Positions 48,769 to 58,737 of a stretch of DNA of 64,000 bases are shown here, in pieces. The notes under the pieces were generated by a model. That model searched no databases, had not been told where the DNA came from, and was given only the letters and a program-made list of their open reading frames with translations. Where the stretch lies: NCBI GenBank assembly GCA_030737875.1, contig CM060922.1, positions 754,117,603 to 754,181,602 on the forward strand. The letters are read 5' to 3'. Source of the stretch: Allium sativum. Lineage: Eukaryota > Streptophyta > Magnoliopsida > Asparagales > Amaryllidaceae. The stretch's first letter is position 1. Each line of letters begins with the position of its first letter. Position numbers and translations under genes: made by a program.

Positions 48769-50040
48769 ATATATCTGTTTGGCGGCGGAGAATTTATTCT
48801 CTTGCTTAATGCCCTTCTCTGAGACGTACGAGCTCAGAGGTTATATATCGATAGATATCAATCGCATAGCATGAATCGCCTGTGTGGCATGCTAAGATGC
48901 AATGATCAAGGCTTTTGTTGAAAAGCAGAGTCCTGTGGTTAATGATCAAAGCACGGCCTACGTGGCAGCTTTGTGTATAACGTGAATTCGCGAGCCTCAC
49001 ACCTCGGTATGAGTTAAAAACGGGATACAGACTGCAGGGAGAGCACGACGTTTCTTTCTAGCTTTGGTGGTGTCAGTGACTTACCAGCCCTGACATTGAT
49101 ATACTTTTCACCTATGTGGTTGTTGGAATGCGAGGTGCCTCGATTATAGGTTTGTAAGGACCGGGAAACGTGTGTTCAGGAATAAATAATCCTCTAATGT
49201 GAGTGAGGACCGGCCCTGAAGCATCCAGGGGTTGCCCAGAGTGCGTAACCCTGGGACATTTGCTAGAGTGTCTCGAGCGCGTAGAGGAGCTTGCCCCTTG
49301 CCTCGACTCATGATGGAATCCAATTTCCAATACGAGATATTTCGGTTTTAATTGTAGAACTAGTATGGCGACATAGTAGATGGTAGCTATGCCGCCTATG
49401 ATTGATATTTATGATTGAAATGTTTTGACACTATACACTTACTATAGTATCAAACGATTTTTTTTAAACGTATCAAGCATGCTTTGGCTGTTATAAGGGA
49501 AAACCCTATCCCCCGGCTTGCATTGCATTGTGTGATAGGACCTAGGTCTTATAACAGCTTCATTTTTCTTTATTTAGCATTGCGCTGTTGTTTTATGCAC
49601 TGGTATTCTTGGGAGGAAACCCGTTCCGTGTTATACGGCGTGGTCCCTTGATTTAGTTCTCACACCAGTCACATGACTGACCTGGAGTTTATTGTTTTAA
49701 CCTAAACTCTAGGTGCCCTTATTTTCCGCACGGGCAGCTAGTAGTTTTGGTTTTGCAGATTTATATTCACAGGATCCTGGTTTACAGCTGGAATGATATC
49801 CGGAAAGCTCTGTATCCGTATATCACCTTCAGTTGTGCTTTGTATTATTTTCCGCTGCTATGTAATGTATTGTAATCTCTGATATTTATTGAATGTAATT
49901 TATTCAATTATACTCCGTATATTCTTGTATCTGATGGTATTGTTGTAATAGCAATGAAATGTTCTTCCGTCTGCGTTCATTTGTGTGTTGTTCTCAAAGT
50001 ATCCGCTCTTTCCTTCACGGGGAAGTTACGGGTCCTCACA
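48769..50040 (+). repeat. 5' LTR of B, third segment
   Basis: Continues the B LTR to its end at CCTCACA. The first ~660 bp align with 660-1 of copy A on the minus strand. Hairpins occur at 49487-49558 and 49666-49714. An acceptor-like GGTTTTGCAG ends at 49758. Confidence 0.9.
49666..49714 (+). other. Conserved double hairpin near the B LTR end
   Basis: CAGTC-ACAT-GACTG is followed by ACCT...GAGTTTA (49680-49691) pairing with TAAACTC...AGGT (49703-49714). The solo LTR (32236-32291), C and S (58113-58148) have the same layout with ACCC/GGGT instead of ACCT/AGGT. Confidence 0.65.
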
Positions 50041-50058
50041 TTTGGTATCAGAGCTTTG
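50041..50058 (+). other. Primer-binding site of element B
   Basis: TTTGGTATCAGAGCTTTG directly follows the LTR end. Confidence 0.92.
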
Positions 50059-50142
50059 GTTTACAGAGCTCGAGAACAAGACACATTAGAACCATACGAA
50101 AGAATTCATCAGATATTGGATTAGTAATATCCAGTTAGAATG

Positions 50143-50181
50143 ACTCGTTAGAGATAGGATCAGTAGTATCCTAGAACGAGT
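50143..50181 (+). other. Post-primer stem-loop of B (candidate packaging signal)
   Basis: ACTCGTT (50143-50149) pairs perfectly with AACGAGT (50175-50181) around AGAGATAGGATCAGTAGTAT then CCTAG. A second GGATTAGTAATATCC hairpin lies just upstream (50118-50132). Confidence 0.7.
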
Positions 50182-51062
50182 GTGAAGAGTATATTTTTTT
50201 CAAATGAAAACAATTTCGTTTTGAAAATTTAAACCATTTTAAACGTATTTGATTATTTATGTATATTGAATATGGACAATCCAATATATAAAGGCTTTGC
50301 ATATACGCGTCATGAACGTATATTCGAAGTTTTAATATATTAGATAGATATAGAATCACACTCTAGTCGCCTGGACATGATTCTGATGATGGCGCGCCAT
50401 CACCAGTATTTATTTTCGTGTTTCGAAGGTGTGATAACTATATATTTCCATTAGACTGGTGTGAGAACCAAAACTAATACAGTTAGAACACATTGTTGTG
50501 AATTGGCATCAAAAACACGATTTTTTGTATATATATCAAAATTATGAATTTGAAACGTTAATTCACTAATTGATTGATGATTGTGTTGTTTGTTTATTTG
50601 TTTGCTAATTTTGAACCATTATGCCTAATTGAATCAAATATTGAATTGAATTGAAAATTGGTCACATTTGCTTGCATATACATGTATTTACATTGAACAG
50701 GTCATAGCAAGGAGGCTAGAGCAGAGAATAAAATTTGTTTGCCCGACAAATAGTTACATGTTTACTATAATTTACTGTTTTGTTTGGGTGATGATGATTT
50801 TATGAGCCTATTGGCTAGCCGCTTGGCTTTTTCTTTTTCTTTTTGAGATCAGAAGGCCTATATGGCAATTTCGGGATTTTCCCGTGGCTCCCGGTGCAGG
50901 GGAGGTTATGGCGAAATTTTTCGAAAATTTAGGGTGTTAGCCAAATTTTTGAAAATTTGAAAATTCTCAGAAACTGAAAAGTTGGAGAATAGAAGCCTGA
51001 TCGAACGTAGAGTTGATTAATCAAACCACTTTCGACTTTGTTCCTTTTCGGGGACGAAAAGT
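50182..51062 (+). other. Non-coding internal region of B
   Basis: No coding motif in any frame. Twin hairpins at 50805-50828 and GGCGAAATTTTTCGAAAATTT (50912-50930) match the end of C's internal region. Confidence 0.8.
50805..50828 (+). other. Twin tetraloop hairpins in B internal region
   Basis: AGCC-TATT-GGCT directly followed by AGCC-GCTT-GGCT, about 250 bp before the polypurine tract. Confidence 0.65.
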
Positions 51063-51078
51063 TTTAAGTGGGGGAGAT
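51063..51078 (+). other. Polypurine tract of element B
   Basis: GGGGACGAAAAG then TTTTAAGTGGGGGAGAT abuts the 3' LTR start. Confidence 0.88.
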
Positions 51079-52435
51079 TGTAATAACCCGGAAATTCTGA
51101 ACCAGTTTAAATTTTTTATTTTGGCAATTTTAGCGAATTTTGAACATTTAAAATGAATTATTTTAAATAATATCGACGAGAAATTTATTTTGAATATAAT
51201 TCGAATGTATATATTATATACGTCGCCGTTAGAATATAAATATTTATATATAATTATAAATAGAATTGAAAATGGCGCGGTAGTTCGATAATTCGATTTC
51301 AAACTTCAATTGAATGTACCGGGTACAAAACAATCCGGATTTTAGTGAAACCAAAAACAATAGAATCTAATTGATGATATCTTTCCAACGAATCCGAAAA
51401 ATCGAAATTTCATAGCGGGAATCAAAAGATAGGTCCAGTTGAAAATTCTGAATAGTCGCTATGGAATCCAGGCCCTTAAAAATGGGAATTTTGCAAACGA
51501 CCTCGGATTTCGACGAAACCACTTTTGTTGGATCCGCAGTATCAAGTTATTGTTAGATTCCAAATTCCATAATTTTTCGAATCAATATGTGAGCGTGGCA
51601 AAGGAAAACGCGTTTGACCAGTTTCAGTTGATTTTAATCGACTGAAAAATGGTCATTTTTCCAACGGTCTCAGAATTCGACGAAACTAGTTTTGTTAGGA
51701 CCGTATCGTCAATACGAAGCTAGAAAATATTTTTCTGGAATTTTTAGAGTTAGTATGTGACCCCGGTAATTTGAAATGTAAGTTTAAAATTCAATATAGT
51801 GATTTAAATGTAAATTCAATGGAAACTGATCAAAACGATCGAATCAGCTCGCGATACATATCCCATTGTGTTCGGAATGGGGGTAAAACGCTATGGGCGA
51901 CAGGCGGTGGGCCTCGTTTAGAGGTCGAAAATAAAAGTTGCTTTTTGCGGTGAAATAAAATAATTAAAATAATTAAAAAGTAATGTTCTCTCTCCCTCTT
52001 CCCCTTAAACCCGCTCTGCCCCCCCATTTCGATTGAAATCAGAAAAGGAAAAAAAAAACTCCAGCCCCTCGTCGTTGATGAACGCGCGCCTCCTCTCCCT
52101 TATGGCGTCGCGCCCCCTTCTCCGGCCACCCTCCCTTCTCCGCTCCACTCTCTCTTCCTCCTCTTCTAAAATTAATCGCAACCCCCTCACCCTTAAACCC
52201 CCAATTCCCCTGAACGCCACCGCAAATCGAAACCCCCCCTGACTGCAACCGCCCTCTAGGCGATGTCCAGACTCCGGCGCCCCAATGGCCACTGACCTGA
52301 CCGCGACGCAGCACCCCTTCCTTCAGCGACGCAGAAAACCTCCCTTCCCTTCGAACAATGAGTTTTATTTATTCATTTTAGTTTACCCAAGTTGTGAAGT
52401 ACGATTTAAAATCAGTTATATATATAAATATATAC

Positions 52436-52471
<36 letters not shown>

Positions 52472-55400
52472 GAAAGGCTAGGAATTTTATATTTAAATAA
52501 AGATTTGATTTTTATCGTCAAAAAGAAAAGTCGAGATTCTTAATTCGATAAAGGTAAGGTTTTTAATTCGAGAAAGGAGGGATCTTTAAAAGAGATAAAG
52601 AAGCGATTTTTAAAATATGAAAGCCATGATTTTTGTTTAGGTAGAGAATTAAAAATATAATTTTTACATGATAGGAATATTAGAAATATCATCTTTATAT
52701 GAATAGCAAAATAAAAATGTGGTTTTTATAATGATAAGTTTGAAAAGGAGAAATCTTTATAGTTGAAAGGGCGAGATCTTTATATAGAAAATAACGATGT
52801 AAAAATATAATTTTTATCTATATAGTAACAAAGTAAAAATTCCATTTTTATATATTGAATAGCGAAGTGAAAATTTGATTTTTAAATGTATGAAGCGATT
52901 ATAAAAATATGATTTTTGAATTGAAAGTGAACAAATAAAAATGTGATTTTTATTTTAAAGACATCAAAATATAAAAATGAGTGATTTTTATATAGGTAGT
53001 GGCTACGAGCAAATGAAGATGACAAAAGGCAAGAACGATGAAGATTTCTATAAATGAAGTGTCGTGGAGTTGGAATAGCTATCGGTGAGAATTTCTCACC
53101 TTTCAATTTCTTTTTCTAGTTATATATAATAGGATGCAGACGGTGCTTAGTAGCACCCGACACAATCGTCCACAGACCATGGACTTGTTTGTTTGATTGC
53201 AAAAATTAGTTAGATTATTTGATTGGATTGAATTGTTTGGTGAAATGGAATTGATTTGATTGATGTGTGAATGGCGTGGGCCTTCACTAGACCGGGGATA
53301 AGGCTAGGCCTCGTCCCGTTTCTAGTATCGTGCCGTTATGCCGCCGAAATTTTCTAAAAAAAAAAGTTAGAAAAATAAAAATATCAATTTATTGAATAAA
53401 TGAATTGAATAGAAATTCATAAGTTAAAATAAAATGTTTTATCGTTAAAAATATAATTTTTTTTACATAAATATAAATATAGTGAATGTGAATAAATAAA
53501 TATTCATTTACAAACCAGACGGTTTGTTGATGTACACCTATTTGAAGGACATTGATTGGGTCGATAAATTTTACACATCGCCCAACTGCACAAATAAAAT
53601 CCGTGTTTGATTGTTTGAAACCCCACACGAGTGTTGGGATGAAATTCGAAGTTCACTCGTCCTGATTGATTAAATATGTCGATCGATTGATTGACAGGCT
53701 GTTATAAGCGTTAGATATCTATATTTGATGCTTATACAGTGTAGTGCACTTTGGTTGATGGTTGATTATTTTTCAATGCTATTATATACGTGTGATGTAT
53801 GAAAATCCATATAATTAATATTATATGGTGATTGATTGGGCCTCATTCCAATTTAGAAAATAAAGAATATTATAAAATAAAGGTTCATGTGTTGACTGTA
53901 CTCATCCGTTGAGATTAGTCATGTGTTGAACGAAATATTTTAATAATAAATTTTATATCTTTATTACTATAAAATAAAGGTTCATGTGTTGACTGTACTC
54001 ATCCGTTGAGATTAGTCATGTATTGAACGAAATAATTTAACAAAAATAGTCACACGTGGACAGTACTCATTCGTTGAGATTAGTCGTGTGTTGACAAAAA
54101 TAAATATTCATTTGTTGAATAGAATAAAGGAATATATGAAGCCGGGTTGATTAGATTGACGCCATTTTGACGTGAACGATATTTATATCGATTTTATTCA
54201 TTTTGAAATGAATTGAATATAAAACGATTTCGAAATGAATTGAATATAAAACGATTTCGAATTGAATTGAATAGAAAACAAATTTGATTTCAATTGAATA
54301 TAAAACGAATTTGAATTGAATCGAATAGAAAACCAATTTGAATTGAATCGAACAGAAAACCAATTTGAATTGAATCGAATAGAAAACCAATTTGAATTAA
54401 ATCGAATAGAAAACCAATTCGAATTGAATCGAATAGCAAACGACTTTGAAATTGAATTGAATTGAAAACGAATTCGAATTGAATTGGAAACAAATTGAAA
54501 TGAGTTCAAATTGAATTGAATAGAAATGAATTTTAAAACGAATCTATAAAGAAGAATTCAATTTTGCTTTGAATTGAAATGGAAGTTGAAAATGTTTTTG
54601 AAACGAATTCAAAACTATTTGTATAATTCGTTTTAAATAGTAATTGACGAAATATATATTATATATATATAATATAATGGCCTGAATGGAACGCGTCGCG
54701 CCGCGGCAGATCGTGAATTTCGACCATTTATTTCAAACGGACATTACGGGAGATCCGACCGTCGGATTCTCCTAAAACCGGAACCGTTGGGTTCGTATCG
54801 AAACGAGCTTTCTAATGAATATTAGAAATTCAAAATCTAACAGTTGGATTTGGAGATACGTCCAAATCAAATTCGAAAAAGGTCGTTGTAAGTACAGTTC
54901 GATGGCCGTTGATGGAAATCGACGGTACGGGCCTTGATAAAATTATTAAAAATAGTAATAATTTATGTAAAATCATAAGAAATGATTTGAGAAAAAAATG
55001 GGGATGAAAAACTCCATATTTGAAAAGATAAAAATGAATTTTTATCGAAATGAACTAGTTTTGAACTAAATTTAAAACCCAATTATTTTTAAATAAATAA
55101 ATTAGATTTAAAAAGGGGTTTTAAATAATCGAAATTTCTAATATATTTGATTGGTATTGAAATGGGTTTATCGTGAACGGTGTTTCAAATAGCACTAGTT
55201 CTTTAACCCGATAATAAATAAAATGTGATTTGGGTTTGTCGTGAACTGTGTTTTAAAAGACATTAGTTCTTTAACCCAATAAAAGGAGTTTTTATGAATC
55301 TGCAATTAGATTGAAATGTGAATTTGTAATCTAAATTATCAAATTTAGAAAGTAAGCGAGAATGTAGTATCACCAGTTTTGCTCCAAAGCGATAGTTAAA

Positions 55401-56027
55401 TCTTTAATTAGATTTGAACGTGAAATGGTAATTAATTTTACCAATAACACCACGGTGTTAGATATGGAGTATTACCAGTTTTGCTTCATGGGATGAATAG
55501 GTTGGGATTGGGAAATAAAATAAATAATTACTTTGGTGTGGTTCGCTAATCTCGACTAGTTTAGAAAACCATAATTTGGTTTGAAACGACACCCAAAAGA
55601 AGATTAAAGGATAAATTTTAAAGAATTTATCTTGGATAAAATTAATGGGAACCTTTCCCTGAGAATATGAATTGGAATGAGGCGTATGTTGTGTTTGTGT
55701 AACATTTGTCTTTAATATACGCGGGTTGTTCGGAAAGTCCGGGTTTATACCCATTCTGAATAACCGATTCGACGATATGTCGAAGATGAAGACGGTGGTT
55801 GAAGACCGGAAGTCTTCACATCGTTTGGATAATTACTGACGATCCTGATTGGGCTGTACACCCAAGAGGATGGAAATAGTTGGTGGTCGTCCAGACGTAC
55901 CTGGAGATGGATGGATATGCGAGGAAAGTGCCTCCGGTTTCGTTCAGACCCAGAACGGACTTGTAAATGGATTGTGTGTCTGACATTGGATTTTATTCTG
56001 TGTTGATTGATTTCTATTAAATATAAG
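51079..56027 (+). repeat. 3' LTR of B, first 4.95 kb
   Basis: TGTAATAACCCGG onward, uninterrupted by C (empty C site at 54833-54837). The donor-like site of the 5' LTR is lost here: AACGGTGAGT has become AACAATGAGT at about 52358. It stops at 56027 where S begins. Confidence 0.93.
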
Positions 56028-58598
56028 TGTAACGGCCCGCATTCTACGCATCATAGGATCGTAGAATATTTATTTCTTTCACATACGAAGTCGTATGGTC
56101 ATGTAACTTTGGGAGACGACTATTGTGGTCATTTCCCATGTTCATGATTTTTTTCCCGATTTTTAAATGACCATTTTACCCCTAGTTGGTACTGTTTTGG
56201 CCATAACTTCTGACTGGAAAGGAATTTTGACCTAAAACCACTTCCATTAGCTCCGGACGATGGTTTCTCTTTCCGTAGAGTGGTCACATTAGCCAAACGG
56301 ACTCACCGTTTGGGAGATATGGCTGAAACAAGTTTCAGATGGTGAAAAACAGCTTCATTGGGCTTAACCGGGTGGTTAGCAGCTAGGCCCAGAGGGAAAT
56401 TTAGGGTTTAGAGGTATAGGAGGATTGATTAGGGTTAGGAAATCACTTTCATTTCAGTTTTGAGCCGCCACAAACCTTCTTGAGACCTTAGTAATGGCTT
56501 CCATCCTCTAAAACCACTCCAAAACACATTTTTAGTGAAGATTAAGCCTAAACTACATCAAAACAAGGCCAAATAGCATCAGAGCAAGGTTGGAGCTGCT
56601 GCTATACATAGGAATTCGACCCAAACAGAGAGTATTTCAGATTTGGTGTTTCATTTGTGGCCAAGGTGAGTGATCTGCATAGTTTTTGCACTAATTACGG
56701 TAATTAAGGATAATTAGTGAAGATTAGCGAACTTATACACTAATAAATTCTGGAAAAATGTTTAGAAATTCTTAAATAATGTTTTATGCTTCTGTTAGAA
56801 ATTTGGTTCGATTTGATTAAGTTTTGTTAACCCTATGATTAGTTTTACTTAAACATGCTTAAGGGAAAATAAGGGGGTTTTGGGTACATTTGATCCATTT
56901 TGATTCATTTGAATTGTTGTTTGCTGTTTGTGGTTGCTATCACACGTTGCTATGACTCTATGGTGTGTTTTATGATTGATTAGAAATGTTAGATTTGTCG
57001 AAAACGTCGTCGAATGGCATAGAAAGCTCGCTGGAAAGTTGCAGAAATGTGCAGGTTCCGAACCGGTTCGGATCGGAGCAAGGGTCGGATCGGATTAGTG
57101 AACTGACCAAAGGAATCCGAACTGGATTGGGACTTGTCAATGGAGGAGGCTTGGCGAGAAGGAAGGCCGTTTACTTAGAGTTGGAGTGGACAAAGGGATC
57201 GGATCGGAAGAATAATAGAGAGCAGATCGGATCGACTCAAGAATGCTACGACTGGAGAAAGGCGAAGGGAGCGGATCGGATCGGAGTAGATGGAGAACGG
57301 GAGCGGATCGGATCGGAGTAGATGGAAAACGAGGGAGCTGATCGGAGAAAACTGGAAGGAAAACAGTAACCCGACCCGACCCGGAGGAGGACACCGACCC
57401 GACCCGAAGTGGAGTATCTAACCCGAACCGAATGAAAAGATGACCACCGAACCGAACCGACGAGGGTGATGACTACCGAACCGAACCGAATTCTAGGACT
57501 ATTACTGCGCGACAACTCTTCTGAAGACCCACTCCAATTCAACCAAACCCGAGATGCAAAGGAAGTCCAAATGAGAAGTTAGAGCTCAAGATCCAGATGG
57601 GAATCAACGAGTTCGCTTCATGGTTGGGCTTTGCTGCGGGACGCGTGCTAAGGGGTTTACGATGTCTATAGCTTTGGACCACTATGGTAGGAGGTACGGA
57701 GGCGGATTCAGGGCCATTATGGCATTGGTAGAACCAAGGGCTACGATCAATGAAATGGGTCGTTGAAATGTTTGGTCATGACTCCATATGTTTAGCTTGG
57801 TCATAGCAAGGTTTCTACAAGTCGGGATTCGTCGTTACCTCAATTTGTCTAGTATTCCAAGGTGGTAGATGTCGTATGCTTTATGCACTGAGTGAGAGAT
57901 GTGAGGATGGTTGCTATGGTTGATTTGTTTGCTATCATTATGACATGCACACCCCACCCCCCGTACTCTTACACTCTTTATTATGGCACCTTAGAGTATT
58001 GTACGGTATGTGGTACTGACTCTTTGGTTGCAGGTCCAGGTTCAGGTATGGTTTAGTATACCTGTTATTATTCTATTTAGATGCTTATCGCTCATACCAG
58101 GCTTTATGTCTGACCCAGAGTTTTATGTCTCCTCTTATTACTCTGGGTGCTCACACGAGCAGACTAGAGACAGGTTAGCTGGTGATGCTCGGGTAGATGA
58201 TCCGGAGACGAGCAGGAGGCTTCCACGTAATATATGTATATAGTATTCTCCCTGTGTTGTTGAAGATCACTGCTTGGGCATTGGTGGTGCATCTTCTACT
58301 TTAGCTTTCTTTTGTTTAGAGACAGTAAATTTGGAAAATTGTAATAAGCTGTATTTGAATTTCCGCTGCTCTGATGATTGATGTTGATTTTAGTTATCAG
58401 CTTATGCACTGTCTCACCTGTTTTATGTCAAGTATGTTATTATTATATTTTATTCCATGCGCTGTGAGACATTCTACAGGTTCCTTGATTAGTTCATTCC
58501 CTTCTTTCCTTTCTTTGGCGACCGTTTCGTGCTAGTCGGGACATGTGTACAGTGCACTTCCGGAGGAAATGCAGGCTGGTGCGGAGCGGGCCGTCACA
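56028..58598 (+). repeat. 5' LTR of element S
   Basis: 2571 bp from TGTAACGGCCCGC to GCGGGCCGTCACA. A donor-like AAGGTGAGTGATC is at 56664, an acceptor-like TTGGTTGCAG ends at 58033, and a perfect 9-bp hairpin ACCCAGAGT/ACTCTGGGT is at 58113-58148. The stretch 57040-57490 is unusually GC-rich with repeated CGGATCGGA and CCGAACCGAAC. Open frames in it are repeat-driven. No canonical TATA box was found. Confidence 0.92.
57040..57490. repeat. GC-rich GGATCGGA/CCGAACCGA repeat block in the S LTR
   Basis: Short degenerate units (GATCGGATCGGA, then ACCCGACCCG and CCGAACCGAA on the complementary phase) give a local GC peak inside an AT-rich window. The unit types are roughly reverse complements, so long imperfect hairpins are possible. 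Confidence 0.7.
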
Positions 58599-58616
58599 TT
58601 TGGTATCAGAGCTCTA
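58599..58616 (+). other. Primer-binding site of element S
   Basis: TTTGGTATCAGAGCTCTA follows the LTR end, 185 bp before the gag region. Just downstream are hairpins CTAGGTT/AACCTAG, TTATC-AGGGAGA-GATAA (58641-58657) and ATACGC/GCGTAT (58659-58680). Confidence 0.92.
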
Positions 58617-58737
58617 GGTTGCGTAGTTAACCTAGGGAAGTTATCAGGGAGAGATAATATACGCATACGAGAGAGCGTATTTGTGATTACTTTGGTTTTT
58701 AAAAGCTATATATATATATACTATTACTAGTATAAGG

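Larger units (their letters stand above)
33694..56027 (+). mobile_element. Non-autonomous LTR element B (visible part)
   Basis: The 5' LTR starts TGTAATAACCCGG at 33694 and ends CCTCACA at 50040. It contains element C and a fragment of the S LTR. The internal region 50041-51078 is only 1038 bp. The 3' LTR starts at 51079 and is interrupted at 56028 by S; its end is outside the window. Removing insertions gives an LTR of about 6.2 kb, six times the internal region. The two LTRs differ by roughly 1-1.5% where compared by eye, so B is young. Confidence 0.9.
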
